A DNA stretch of 64,000 nt from Nocardia huaxiensis. Its GTDB lineage: Bacteria > Actinomycetota > Actinomycetes > Mycobacteriales > Mycobacteriaceae. Positions within the stretch are counted from its first letter, which is position 1. Each line of letters opens with the position of its first letter. The notes below the pieces were generated by a model, which worked only from the letters and a program-made list of their open reading frames with translations, did not search any database and was not told the origin of the DNA. The stretch covers positions 4,030,001 through 4,094,000 of the forward strand of contig NZ_CP059399.1 in assembly GCF_013744875.1 (NCBI RefSeq). The letters are read 5' to 3'. Below are positions 46,445 through 55,478 of the stretch, piece by piece. Both the position numbers and the translations under genes were made by a program.

Positions 46445-48334
46445 GTGCTCTGGTGGATGATCGCGCTACCGGCCGTGGCGGGTGCGGCGCTGCTGCTGTG
46501 CGGTCGTCGCGCCGATCGGCTCGCGCCCGCGGCGGCGATCACGGTGGCGGCCGCGACGACCGTGCTGGCCGTACTCAATGTCGTTGACCGGCAGAGTGTT
46601 TCGGCCACCTTCCTGCACGGCATCCCGGTGGCCCTGCGCGTCGACGGCCTGTCGGCCGTCATGATCGTCACCGTCGCCGCGATCGTCACCGCCGTATTGC
46701 TGTTCGCCGCAGGCGATCTCCGCCGCGACGAGCCTGCCGCCCGCTTCCACGGCCTCATGCTGCTGTTCGCGGCCGCCATGCTGACCACGGTGACCGCCGA
46801 GAACCTGCTCACCCTGCTGTTCGCCTGGGAACTCATGGGCGCGGCCTCCTACGCCCTCATCGGTTTCCACTGGCGCGACGAACACCGCGCCGCCTCCGGC
46901 CTGGTGGCCTTCTTGACCACGCGCACAGCCGATCTCGGCCTGTACCTCGCCGCCGCGGCCGCCTTCGCGGGCGGCGCGTCCGCCCTCACCCTGGACCACC
47001 TCGCCCGCCTCGACAATGGCTGGCGCGACGCCGTCGCCGCCGGACTCCTGCTGGCCGCCTTGGGAAAATCCGCCCAGCTCCCCTTCAGCTTCTGGCTCTC
47101 GCGCGCCATGGCGGGCCCGAGTCCGGTGTCGGCCCTGCTGCATTCGGCCACCATGGTCGCCGCCGGCGCCTACCTCCTGCTCCGCCTGGCGCCACTGCTG
47201 GATGCCACCGGCTGGGCCGCCCCGGCCGCGGCGTGGATCGGCGCGCTCACCGCTCTCGCCCTGGGCGCGGTGGCGGTCTGCCAATCCGACCTCAAACAAC
47301 TCCTGGCCGCCTCGACCTGCTCCCAGGTCGGCCTGATGGTGCTGGCCGCGGGCGCGGGCGGGGTGGCTGCGGGCACCGGCCAGCTGGTCGCCCATGCGGT
47401 CACCAAGAGCCTGCTGTTCCTGGGCGCGGGCGCCTGGCTCACCGCCCTCGGCACCAAGAACCTCACCGGCCTGCGGGGTGCCGCACGGGCCTATCCCGTT
47501 GTGGGCGTGACCTTCACGATCGGCGCGCTGAGCCTGGCCGGGGTACCGCCGTTCGCGCTGTGGCCCGCCAAGGACGCGGTCCTGGCCACCGCGCGCGACT
47601 TCTCCACCGCCCTGTACCTGGTCGGCTTCGCGGCCGCGATCCTCAGCGCCGTCTACGCCGGGCGGGCACTCACACTGGTGTGGGCAGCCGCCACCTCCGA
47701 GCGAGCAGCCCCGAGCTCCAGCGGTACGGCGACGAGCGCAAGCCACTGGGACGAGGAGCAGGCCGGAACTCGCCGGGTGAGCGTCGCGGCCGCGACGGCG
47801 CTGGCGGTGCCGGCGATCGGTACGCTCGCCGCCGGGGCGGGCGTGGTCCCGGCGGTACGCGACGGATTCGTCGATCTCGTCGACGCTGGTTCGGCGGTGG
47901 CGACCACCGGATGGGAGCTCGGGATTTCCGGGGCGGTTGCGGTGTGCGCGGTCGTACTGGTGGCCATGGTGATTCGCAGGCGGGGCGATCTGCCCGCCCC
48001 GGCGTTGCCGGCGGGCTGGTTCGGGCTCGAGCGAGTGGTCGATCGTTGCGTTGTCCGGCCGGTATTCGCGATTGCTCGTGGCGCGGCCGGTCTCGACGAT
48101 CGGGTGCTCGATCGTGGTGTGCGGGTGGCATCGCGGCTGACGGTGGACTCGGCTCGCGAGATCGACCGCCGGGTCGAGCGCGCCGTCGACGGTGCGGTAC
48201 GGGGAATCGGCACTGCCGCACGGGATCTCGGGCGGTGGGCGCGGCGGCCGGAGACCGGGCTGGTGCATCAGTACTACGCGCAGGCGATTGTCGGGATCGT
48301 GGTGCTGGCCGTGCTGCTGCTGGTGGCGCGATGA
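46445..48334 (+). CDS. NuoL-like antiporter-type subunit
   Basis: A 629-residue protein with some 14-16 membrane helices, of the NuoL/MrpA antiporter type. Key channel residues remain: Glu in LLFAWELMGAASYALIGFHW, Lys in LAALGKSAQLPFSFWLSRAMAGPSPVSALLHSATMV, His/Lys in AHAVTKSLLFLGAGAWL, and Lys in PPFALWPAKDAVL. A long C-terminal part with an amphipathic segment and final helix (AQAIVGIVVLAVLLLVA) resembles the lateral helix of NuoL. The GTG at 46445 is four bases after the NuoK-like stop. It should carry protons or other cations. Confidence 0.9.
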   Translation: MLWWMIALPAVAGAALLLCGRRADRLAPAAAITVAAATTVLAVLNVVDRQSVSATFLHGIPVALRVDGLSAVMIVTVAAIVTAVLLFAAGDLRRDEPAARFHGLMLLFAAAMLTTVTAENLLTLLFAWELMGAASYALIGFHWRDEHRAASGLVAFLTTRTADLGLYLAAAAAFAGGASALTLDHLARLDNGWRDAVAAGLLLAALGKSAQLPFSFWLSRAMAGPSPVSALLHSATMVAAGAYLLLRLAPLLDATGWAAPAAAWIGALTALALGAVAVCQSDLKQLLAASTCSQVGLMVLAAGAGGVAAGTGQLVAHAVTKSLLFLGAGAWLTALGTKNLTGLRGAARAYPVVGVTFTIGALSLAGVPPFALWPAKDAVLATARDFSTALYLVGFAAAILSAVYAGRALTLVWAAATSERAAPSSSGTATSASHWDEEQAGTRRVSVAAATALAVPAIGTLAAGAGVVPAVRDGFVDLVDAGSAVATTGWELGISGAVAVCAVVLVAMVIRRRGDLPAPALPAGWFGLERVVDRCVVRPVFAIARGAAGLDDRVLDRGVRVASRLTVDSAREIDRRVERAVDGAVRGIGTAARDLGRWARRPETGLVHQYYAQAIVGIVVLAVLLLVAR

Positions 48335-48359
48335 GTCGTCGGTTGCGAGGAGAGTCGAG

Positions 48360-49859
48360 GTGAGCGTGCTCAGCGTGCTGGTATTCCTGCCGTTGGCGGC
48401 GGCGGTCGTCCTGCTGACCGTGCCGCGGCTCGGTGATGGCGCGGTGCGATGGCTGTGGGTCGCGGTGAGCGCGGTCGAACTGGCCCTCACGGTCGCGCTG
48501 TGGCTGCGGTATCGCGAGAACTCCCCTGCCGCTGGGGCATTCGCCTTCGAGGAGCAGGTCGACTGGATTCCGAGCCTCGGCGCCAGCTATCACATCGGGG
48601 TGGACGGGCTCAGCCTGCCGCTGATCGCCATGACCGCCCTGCTGTTCCTGGCCTGTGCGGTGTACTCGCTGCGGCAGACTCGGCGGGTTCGGCTGTACGC
48701 GGCGCTGTTCCTGTTCCTGGAGACCGTCTGCCTGGGCGTGTTCGTCTCCCTGGATCTGGTGCTGTTCTTCGTCTTCTTCGATCTGTCGATCGTCGGGATG
48801 TACTTCGTCATCAATGGCTGGGGGCACGCGCGGGCCCGGCAGGCGGCGCTGCAATTCTTCCTGTACACCTTCATCGGGTCGCTGGCGCTGCTGCTGGGCT
48901 TCATCGTGCTGTATCTGGCCGCGGAGCCGCACACCTTCGACCTGGTGGAGCTGGCAAGGGCGAATCCGCTGGCGGGCAATGCCGTTCGAGGCGGGATCGC
49001 ACTGGCGGCGATCGTGGCGGGGCTGGCGATCAAGACGCCGACGGTGCCGTTCCACACCTGGCTGCCGCCCGCGCACACCGAAGCGCCCGCCGCCGGGTCG
49101 GCCATTCTCGCGGGCGTACTGCTGAAGCTCGGCACCTACGGTTTCGTGCGGATCGCCATGCCGCTGCTGCCTGATTCGTGGCGGCGGTACGCGCTGGTGA
49201 TCGTGATCGTCGGCGTGATCAGCGTGCTCTACGGCGCGCTGGTCGCCCTGGCGCAGCACAACTTCAAGCGCATGATCGCCTTCACCTCGGTCAACCACAT
49301 GGGCTACATCGTGCTCGCCGTCGGCGCGGCCGGACTGGTGGCGGGCAATAGCGAGGACGCCCGCACGCTGGCCATCACCGGTGCGGTCACCCAGATGGTG
49401 AGCCACGGATTGATCACCGGCGCACTGTTTCTGCTCGCGGGCGTGCTCTACGAGCGCCGGAACACCTACGACATCAACGCCTTCGGGGGCTTGGCGGGTC
49501 AGGCCCCGATCTTCGCCGCGGCCACCGCCGCAGCCGCCTTCGCCTCGCTGGGCCTGCCCGGTTTCTCGGGGTTCATTGCCGAATTCCAGATCTTCCTGGG
49601 CTCTTTCGCGCCCGCACCGGTGCTCACCGCACTGGCCTTCCCCGGCATCCTGATCACGGCGGCCCTGCTGCTGCGCGCCTACCAGAAGATCTTCCTCGGG
49701 CAGCCCGGCACCGGAGAATTCGCGGATCTCGCACCGCGAGAGGCATTTTCGATCATCCCGCTGCTGGTGGCCTCGCTTGCGATCGGCGTCTTCCCGCGCT
49801 TGCTGCTCGACATCATCGAACCCGCGTCGCACACGCTGGGCCTGCTGGTGGTGCGCTGA
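48360..49859 (+). CDS. NuoM-like antiporter-type subunit
   Basis: A 499-residue, 14-helix protein of the NuoM group. Channel lysines are kept (AIKTPTVPFHTWLPPAHTEAP and GVLLKLGTYGFVR), as is the C-terminal Glu (GLPGFSGFIAEFQIF). The Glu normally found in helix 5 (FFxWE/FFEL) is Asp here (VFFDLSIVGMYF), a conservative change. The GTG at 48360 follows gcgaggagag. It lies between NuoL- and NuoN-like genes in the standard complex I order. Confidence 0.92.
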   Translation: MSVLSVLVFLPLAAAVVLLTVPRLGDGAVRWLWVAVSAVELALTVALWLRYRENSPAAGAFAFEEQVDWIPSLGASYHIGVDGLSLPLIAMTALLFLACAVYSLRQTRRVRLYAALFLFLETVCLGVFVSLDLVLFFVFFDLSIVGMYFVINGWGHARARQAALQFFLYTFIGSLALLLGFIVLYLAAEPHTFDLVELARANPLAGNAVRGGIALAAIVAGLAIKTPTVPFHTWLPPAHTEAPAAGSAILAGVLLKLGTYGFVRIAMPLLPDSWRRYALVIVIVGVISVLYGALVALAQHNFKRMIAFTSVNHMGYIVLAVGAAGLVAGNSEDARTLAITGAVTQMVSHGLITGALFLLAGVLYERRNTYDINAFGGLAGQAPIFAAATAAAAFASLGLPGFSGFIAEFQIFLGSFAPAPVLTALAFPGILITAALLLRAYQKIFLGQPGTGEFADLAPREAFSIIPLLVASLAIGVFPRLLLDIIEPASHTLGLLVVR

Positions 49860-49860
49860 C

Positions 49861-51303
49861 ATGGGCGGCATGGAGCAGATGACCGAAGAGGCCATGGCGC
49901 GCGACCTGCTCGCCCTGGCCCCCGAGGGCGCGCTCGCCCTCGCGGCAATCCTGGGTCTGCTGCTCGGCTCGTTCCTACCACGCCGAAAACAGTGGATGGT
50001 GCGGATACTCGCGGCCGGCGGGGCCATCGCCGTATTCGCGACCACCCTGCCGGTGTGGCACGACGAGTCCACGCTCTTCGACGACAGCTACGCCATCGAC
50101 ACCGCCACCAACACCGTGCGTGTCGTGGTGGCGGCCGCGATCCTGCTGCTGCTCGCGCTGTCGGTCCCCGAAACCCGCGGGCACGCACGCGAATCCGAGT
50201 ACATCGTGCTGCTGGTGCTGGCCGGGCTGGGCGCGATCCTGCTGGCGGGCGCGAACGATCTGCTCGTCCTGATCGTCGCCTACCTGCTCGCCGGCATCCC
50301 GCTCTACGCACTCACCGCCTTCGGCAAGGACGCCTCCGGCACCGAGGCCGCACTCAAGTACTACCTGTTCGGCGCACTGTCGGGAACCATCATGTTGTTC
50401 GGCGCCGCACTGGTTTTCGGCGCGGGCCGCGCCACCGCCTACCCCATGCTCGCCGAAGCGGCCCCGACCGCGCCCAGCGCCGCCCTTGCGCTCGGCACGG
50501 TCGCCGTCCTCACCGGGCTGCTGTTCAAAGCCGGTGCGGTGCCCCTGCACTTCTGGGTACCCGACGTCACCCAGGGCACCCGCCCGGAAGTCGCCGCGCT
50601 GGTGACCACGGTCCCGAAACTCGGTGCGGTGGTGGCGATCTACCGTCTGGCCACCACCGTCCTCGAACCGAGCGCACTGGACTGGCGGCTGCTGCTCGCC
50701 GTGCCGGCCGCCCTCACCATGACCCTCGGCAATTTCGCCGCCTTCTTCCAAACCGATGTGCGCCGCCTGCTCGGCTACTCGACAATCAGCCAGGTCGGCT
50801 ATCTGCTCGTCGGTGTCGCCGCCGGGCCCGGCCCACTCGCACTGTCGGGCGTACTGCTCTACCTCGCCGCCTACGCCGTCACGAATCTCGGCGCCTTCGC
50901 GGTCGTCTGCGCCCTGCCGCGTCTGCGCGCCCTCACCGACTACGCGGGCCTGCTGCGTCGGCGCCCGGCCCTGACCATCGCCCTGATCGTGTGCCTGCTC
51001 GGCCTGGTGGGCACGCCGCCCACGGGCATTTTCGTCGGCAAGCTGGCCGTCTTCACCGCCGCGATGGACGCTGGCCTCGGCTGGCTCGTGGTCCTGGCCC
51101 TGCTCAATACGGTCGCGAGTGTCTTCTACTACCTGCGCTGGATCACCCCGGCCCTGCGTGGCCGCGCCACCGGCGAATCCGGCGATCCGGCCCTGGCCGT
51201 TCCCCGCGTGATCGCCTACCTGGCCGCGACGGTGTCGGTCCTCGCCGGCGTGTTCGCCGGGCCGATCCTGAACGCCGTCGAGGGCGCCACGCCCATTCGC
51301 TGA
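49861..51303 (+). CDS. NuoN-like antiporter-type subunit
   Basis: A 480-residue, 14-helix protein of the NuoN group. SSEAALKYFLLG-like TEAALKYYLFGALSG, Lys in GLLFKAGAVPLHFWVPDV, VTTVPKLGAV, and Lys in GTPPTGIFVGKLAVF match the family. The helix-5 Glu of NuoN is apparently replaced (YLLAGIPLY where ELLSLPLY is usual), by eye. The ATG at 49861 starts one base after the NuoM-like stop. A gap of 112 bases with a metal-box-like site separates it from the multicopper oxidase gene. Confidence 0.9.
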   Translation: MGGMEQMTEEAMARDLLALAPEGALALAAILGLLLGSFLPRRKQWMVRILAAGGAIAVFATTLPVWHDESTLFDDSYAIDTATNTVRVVVAAAILLLLALSVPETRGHARESEYIVLLVLAGLGAILLAGANDLLVLIVAYLLAGIPLYALTAFGKDASGTEAALKYYLFGALSGTIMLFGAALVFGAGRATAYPMLAEAAPTAPSAALALGTVAVLTGLLFKAGAVPLHFWVPDVTQGTRPEVAALVTTVPKLGAVVAIYRLATTVLEPSALDWRLLLAVPAALTMTLGNFAAFFQTDVRRLLGYSTISQVGYLLVGVAAGPGPLALSGVLLYLAAYAVTNLGAFAVVCALPRLRALTDYAGLLRRRPALTIALIVCLLGLVGTPPTGIFVGKLAVFTAAMDAGLGWLVVLALLNTVASVFYYLRWITPALRGRATGESGDPALAVPRVIAYLAATVSVLAGVFAGPILNAVEGATPIR

Positions 51304-51376
51304 CCACGGCAGCGACCCGGCAACCGGAACCTTTGTGCCGCAATCCCTTGTGGTATCGGGTCGTGGAGAAATAAAG

Positions 51377-51390
51377 TTAGGTATATCAAA
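51377..51390 (+). promoter_or_regulatory. Metal-box-like site before the multicopper oxidase
   Basis: ttaggtatatcaaa is an imperfect palindrome (5 of 7 pairs) in an AT-rich stretch, 25 bases before the ATG at 51416. TTAGG half-sites with this spacing recall DtxR/MntR-family boxes. The ZIP-type transporter downstream makes metal control plausible but unproved. Confidence 0.35.
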
Positions 51391-51415
51391 CTTTGCTGTT
51401 TGGTAAGGCGGTACA

Positions 51416-52459
51416 ATGGTTGCTCCATCGCGGCGGCAATTCCTGGCAGGCGGCGCACTGCTCGGAGCAGCGGGCGCTGCTGCCGTGCCCGCCATCGCGG
51501 CCTCGGGGCAGGGGACCGGGCAGGGGCCGCGGCACAGCAAGACCTCGGACATGAGTCACGGTGGGGGAGTGGAGGGTCCGACCTTCCGGCTCGGAACCAC
51601 GGTCGACCACCAGGCCAACGGCTTCCACCCCACCGAGATCCTGCGCGACTTCGACTACGGCCGGGTATCGACGCTGCCCGACGGCCGCACCCTGCGCACC
51701 TACGAAATCGCCAGCAGCGATGAGGAATTGGAGATCGCACCCGGCGTGCGCTTCCCGGCGTGGACGTTCAACGGCCGCATTCCCGGCCCGACCCTGCGCT
51801 GCACCGAGGGCGACGAACTGCGCTTCAACTTCACCAACGGCTCGGACCATCCGCACACCATCCACTTCCACGGCCTGCACCCCGCCGACATGGACGGCGT
51901 CCCCGGCGCCGGGCCCGGTGTCATCGAACCGGGGCAGAGTTTCACCTACGCCTTCGACGCCCGGCCCTTCGGCCTGCACCTCTATCACTGCCATGTGAGC
52001 CCGCTGGCCGAGCACATCGCGCGCGGGCTGTACGGCACCTTCATCATCGACCCGCCCACCCCGCGTGCGCCCGCCGACGAACTGGTGATGGTGATGCACG
52101 GCTTCAACACCACCTTCGACGGCGAGGGCAATCAGCTGTACGCGGTGAACGGCATCCCGTTCCACTACGTACACGAGCCGGTGCGCGTGAAACGCAATGA
52201 GCTGGTGCGCATCTACCTGGTGAACGCCCTGGAATACGATCCCATCAACAGTTTTCACATCCACGGCAATTTCTTCGAGTACTTCCCGACCGGAACCCGT
52301 TTGGAACCAGCGGAATTCACCGACACCATCATGCAGGCGCAGGGTCAGCGCGGCATCTGTGAACTGCGATTCCCGTTCACCGGCACATTCATGTTCCACG
52401 CCCACAAGACCGAATTCGCCGAATTGGGCTGGATGGGCTTCTTCGAAGTGGTGGAATGA
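51416..52459 (+). CDS. Two-domain multicopper oxidase, Tat-exported
   Basis: A 347-residue cupredoxin-type oxidase. A Tat signal is present (SRRQFLAGGALLGAAGAAAVPAIAA). Domain 1 holds HPHTIHFHGLH (His150, His152, His155) and LYHCHVSPLAEHIARGL, giving a type 1 copper site with Cys192 and His200; the axial position appears to be Leu205 rather than Met, as in high-potential laccases. Domain 2 has HIHGNFFEYF and FMFHAHKTEFAELGWMG but no Cys. This fits trimeric two-domain laccase/nitrite-reductase-like enzymes. The ATG at 51416 follows aaggcgg. The stop overlaps the ZIP-type gene by four bases. Confidence 0.9.
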   Translation: MVAPSRRQFLAGGALLGAAGAAAVPAIAASGQGTGQGPRHSKTSDMSHGGGVEGPTFRLGTTVDHQANGFHPTEILRDFDYGRVSTLPDGRTLRTYEIASSDEELEIAPGVRFPAWTFNGRIPGPTLRCTEGDELRFNFTNGSDHPHTIHFHGLHPADMDGVPGAGPGVIEPGQSFTYAFDARPFGLHLYHCHVSPLAEHIARGLYGTFIIDPPTPRAPADELVMVMHGFNTTFDGEGNQLYAVNGIPFHYVHEPVRVKRNELVRIYLVNALEYDPINSFHIHGNFFEYFPTGTRLEPAEFTDTIMQAQGQRGICELRFPFTGTFMFHAHKTEFAELGWMGFFEVVE

Positions 52460-53649
52460 TGGCCGAACACACTGGAGCGCAATCGGATTCCCGTACTCCG
52501 GCCTGGCTGTCCTGGGTCGGCGTGGTGGGAATCATCGCGATCGTGCTCACCACGCTGGGGTTGCTCGGCGGGCGGGCGCTGCCCGATCGGGTCGGCCCGC
52601 CCGTCGAGGAGGTCGCCGTCGAGCACGCGGTGCTCACCGACGGGAGAATCGCGGTGACCGTGCGGAATACGGGCCCGGATCCGGTGACCATCGCGCAGGT
52701 GTTCGTCAACGACGCCTATGTCGACTTCGCGGGCGGCGAGGACGCGATCGGCCGAATGCGCAGCGCCACCCTGGATCTGGACTATCCGTGGCAGGAGGGC
52801 CAGCCGTATCTGATCTCCATGCTCACCTCCACGGGTGTGGTGCTCGAGCACGAGATCGCGGTGGCGGTGACCACGCCCCGCCCGGGGGCCTCGTTCTACG
52901 GGCTGATGGCCCTGCTGGGCGTCTACGTCGGCGTGATCCCCGTCCTGCTGGGCATGCTGCTGCTGCCGGTGCTGCGCCGCTCGGGCTCGGGTGCGCTGCG
53001 GCTGCTGCTGGCGCTCACGGTCGGTCTGCTCGCCTTCCTGGCCGTCGACGGCACCACCGAGGGGTTGGAGCTGGCGCAGGAGTCGGGCGCGGCGTTCGGC
53101 GGCGTGCAGTTGGTCGTGTTCGGCGCGGCGGCGGCGTTCCTCGCGCTCATGGCGGTCGATCGCTTCCTGAAGGCGCGACGGGCGCGGGAAGCGGATGGCA
53201 CCGGCCCGCGCTTGGCGCTGATGATCGCCATCGGCATCGGCCTGCACAATCTGGGTGAGGGCCTGGCCATCGGATCTGCCTATGCGGTAGGCGAATTGGC
53301 GCTCGGCGCCTTCCTGGTGCTCGGTTTCGCCATCCACAACACCACCGAGGGTGTGGCCATTGTGGCGCCGCTGGTGCGGCAGCGGCCCTCGGTCGTGCGG
53401 CTGCTGCTGCTCGGCCTGATCGCGGGCGGACCGGCCATCATCGGTGCGGTGGTGGGCGCGAGTGTGAACAATGCCGAACTGTCCGCGCTGCTGCTGGGCA
53501 TCGGGGTCGGCGCCATCGCCCAGGTCATCGTGCAGATCGCGCCCGCTCTGCGCGCTCCCGGCCGGGATCGCGCCGACGGCGCCGTGCTGGGCGGCGTGCT
53601 GGCCGGAATTCTGGTCATGTATGTGACCGGCTTGCTGGTGAGCGCCTGA
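52456..53649 (+). CDS. ZIP-family metal transporter-like membrane protein
   Basis: A 397-residue protein. One N-terminal helix (WVGVVGIIAIVLTTLGLLGG) and an extracytoplasmic beta-type domain of about 100 residues (VEHAVLTDGRIAVTVRNTGPDPVTIAQVFVND) precede a ZIP-like eight-helix bundle. Both ZIP metal-site motifs are present: HNLGEGLAIGSA and HNTTEGVAIVAP. The added outer domain is unusual for ZIP proteins. The ATG at 52456 overlaps the oxidase stop; another ATG follows directly. It may move Zn, Mn, Fe or Cu, perhaps to supply or protect the oxidase. A Rieske gene follows after 10 bases. Confidence 0.85.
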   Translation: MMAEHTGAQSDSRTPAWLSWVGVVGIIAIVLTTLGLLGGRALPDRVGPPVEEVAVEHAVLTDGRIAVTVRNTGPDPVTIAQVFVNDAYVDFAGGEDAIGRMRSATLDLDYPWQEGQPYLISMLTSTGVVLEHEIAVAVTTPRPGASFYGLMALLGVYVGVIPVLLGMLLLPVLRRSGSGALRLLLALTVGLLAFLAVDGTTEGLELAQESGAAFGGVQLVVFGAAAAFLALMAVDRFLKARRAREADGTGPRLALMIAIGIGLHNLGEGLAIGSAYAVGELALGAFLVLGFAIHNTTEGVAIVAPLVRQRPSVVRLLLLGLIAGGPAIIGAVVGASVNNAELSALLLGIGVGAIAQVIVQIAPALRAPGRDRADGAVLGGVLAGILVMYVTGLLVSA

Positions 53650-53659
53650 AAGGCCGGCC

Positions 53660-54052
53660 ATGACAGACCCGCCGGGCATTCCACGCCGCACCGTCCTCGG
53701 GTGCGCCGCCGCCTGCGCGCTGGCCGCCAGCGCGGGGTGCAGTGCGGGCCGCGCCGAAGATCCGGCCCCCTTCACCGCCGCCGCCACCGACATCCCGGTG
53801 GGCGGCGGCGTCGTGTACGCCGAGCGCTCGACGATCATCACGCAGCCGAATCCCGGTGAGTTCCAGGCATTCTCGACGGCCTGCCCGCATCAGGGCTGCG
53901 CGGTCACCGAGATCCGCGACGGGCAGCTCGTCTGCCCCTGTCACGGCAGTCGCTTCCGGCTCGCCGATGGTTCCGTCGAGCGCGGTCCTGCCCGGGATGC
54001 ACTGTCCCGCCGCGCAATCCAGGTCAGTGGAACCGATCTGCGCATCACCTGA
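53660..54052 (+). CDS. Exported Rieske [2Fe-2S] protein
   Basis: A 130-residue protein with a Tat-like and lipoprotein-like signal (RRTVLGCAAACALAASAGCSAG). The Rieske site is complete: Cys75-Pro-His77...Cys80 and Cys92-Pro-Cys94-His95 (CPHQGC and CPCHGSRF). Ligands should be Cys75, His77, Cys92 and His95, with a Cys80-Cys94 disulfide as in high-potential Rieske proteins. It is the last gene of the NuoA-N-like/oxidase/ZIP operon, 10 bases after the ZIP-type gene. It could pass electrons to the multicopper oxidase; that is an inference from gene order. Confidence 0.92.
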   Translation: MTDPPGIPRRTVLGCAAACALAASAGCSAGRAEDPAPFTAAATDIPVGGGVVYAERSTIITQPNPGEFQAFSTACPHQGCAVTEIRDGQLVCPCHGSRFRLADGSVERGPARDALSRRAIQVSGTDLRIT

Positions 54053-54186
54053 CCGGGCGCGGGCGGTCCGCGGCGCTCGCGGCGTCAAGCCGGGTGGCTT
54101 CTCCTATTTGCCCACCTCTGTTCACGAATGTTCGGGCCGGAACCGGGTAGGCGGCCAGGAGAAGCAACGACAAGGAGTTATTCCCC

Positions 54187-54699
54187 ATGACTACTGCACT
54201 ACAGCCACGCGGCGGTGGTGGCGGCGTCGGGCGGCCGAATGCCAGCAGTCTGGCCGAGGTGCTCGACACCATCCTCGACAAGGGCCTCGTGATCGACGCG
54301 TACGTGCGCGTGTCGCTGGTCGGGATCGAGATCCTGACCATCGACGCCCGGGTGGTGGTCGCCAGCGTCGACACCTACCTGCGTTTCGCCGAAGCCGTCA
54401 ACCGCCTCGATATCGCGAGCCAGGACCAGAAACCCGGCCTGCCCGATGTCGTGAAGGACGTGGCCTCCGGGGGCAAGTCGTCCGCCACCAAGGACGCCAT
54501 CCAGTCCGCGACCGAGCAACTGGGCAAGGCCCTGTCCGACGACAAGGGCGACAAGGGCGATGCCAAGCAACTGCTCGAGAACGCCGGCCAGCAGATTCTC
54601 GGCATGCTGACGCAGGACAAGGACAAAGACAAGGACAAGGAAGAAGAACCAGCCAAGCCCACCAGGCAGACCAGCTCGCGCCGGAAGACCCAGTCATGA
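54187..54699 (+). CDS. gvpA: Gas vesicle structural protein GvpA, with charged C-terminal tail
   Basis: A 170-residue member of the GvpA/GvpJ family. Residues about 20-78 are the conserved core ([51 protein letters not shown]), very close to the major rib-forming GvpA. A tail of about 90 residues follows, rich in Lys, Asp and Glu ([21 protein letters not shown]), much longer than in cyanobacterial GvpA. The ATG at 54187 has a perfect aaggag site. It opens the gvp operon, and its stop overlaps gvpF by four bases. Confidence 0.9.
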   Translation: MTTALQPRGGGGGVGRPNASSLAEVLDTILDKGLVIDAYVRVSLVGIEILTIDARVVVASVDTYLRFAEAVNRLDIASQDQKPGLPDVVKDVASGGKSSATKDAIQSATEQLGKALSDDKGDKGDAKQLLENAGQQILGMLTQDKDKDKDKEEEPAKPTRQTSSRRKTQS

Positions 54700-55478
54700 C
54701 CACCGCGGAAACCTCAGGAACACAGGAAGTTTCGAACACCGCCCTGCTGATCTACGGCATCGTGCGCGCCGACGCCGAGCCGAAAGCCGAAGGCATCGGC
54801 AAGAATCCGGCCCCCGTGCAGACGATCAAGCACGGCAAGATCGCCGCGCTCGTCAGCGAGGTGCCGGTGGATCAGCCGCTGGAGCGCGCGGAGGACCTGC
54901 AGGCGTTCTCCCGCGTCGTCGACGGTCTGGTCGCCGACATGCCGGTCATCCCCATTCGTTTCGGTGCCGCGCTGGCCGATCCGGCCGCGGTGGAGGAGGG
55001 CCTGCTGGAACCGAACGCCGATCGCTTCGAGGCCGCGCTCGACGAATTGGCCGGGCACGCCGAGTATCTGGTGAAGGGCCAGTACGTCGAGCAGACCGTG
55101 CTGCGGGAAATCCTGCAGGAGAACGAACATGCCGCCGCCCTGCGCGAGACGCTGCGCGACGCACCCCTGGACGTGGGTCGCGACGAACGCATCGCCCTCG
55201 GCGAAATGATCAACTCCGCACTGGAATACAAGCGTCAGGTCGACGGATCCACCATCGTGGAGGCGCTGCGGCAGCTCACCGAACATCTCGCGCTGCGCCC
55301 GCCCACCCACGAGGAGGAGGTCGCCGACATCGCCGTGCTGCTGCCCCTCGACAAGGAGGAGGAACTGGTCCGCGTCGTCAACGACATCGGCGCGCAGTGG
55401 ACCAACCGGGTCGACATGCGCGTCGTAGGACCCTTGGCCGCCTGGGATTTCGTCGCCGCCGAGGCGCCGGAACAATGA
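54696..55478 (+). CDS. gvpF: Gas vesicle protein GvpF/L (first copy)
   Basis: A 260-residue GvpF/L family protein. Landmarks are [68 protein letters not shown], and [26 protein letters not shown]. GvpF-type proteins are minor components that help vesicle nucleation and bind GvpA. The ATG at 54696 overlaps the gvpA stop, and its stop overlaps gvpG by four bases. A second F/L protein lies at 56389. Confidence 0.92.
   Translation: MTTAETSGTQEVSNTALLIYGIVRADAEPKAEGIGKNPAPVQTIKHGKIAALVSEVPVDQPLERAEDLQAFSRVVDGLVADMPVIPIRFGAALADPAAVEEGLLEPNADRFEAALDELAGHAEYLVKGQYVEQTVLREILQENEHAAALRETLRDAPLDVGRDERIALGEMINSALEYKRQVDGSTIVEALRQLTEHLALRPPTHEEEVADIAVLLPLDKEEELVRVVNDIGAQWTNRVDMRVVGPLAAWDFVAAEAPEQ

Noticed and set aside
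46466..50072. Very long minus-strand frames (674 and 800 codons) opposite the NuoL/M-like genes.
   Set aside because: The translations are Arg/Gln/Gly/His-rich and lack domains, and the plus strand encodes membrane proteins with conserved channel residues.
43048..51303. Reading the NuoA-N-like genes as the normal NADH dehydrogenase operon.
   Set aside because: NuoB-G and NuoI are missing, and NuoH- and NuoB-like parts have lost key residues, so ordinary complex I is not encoded here.
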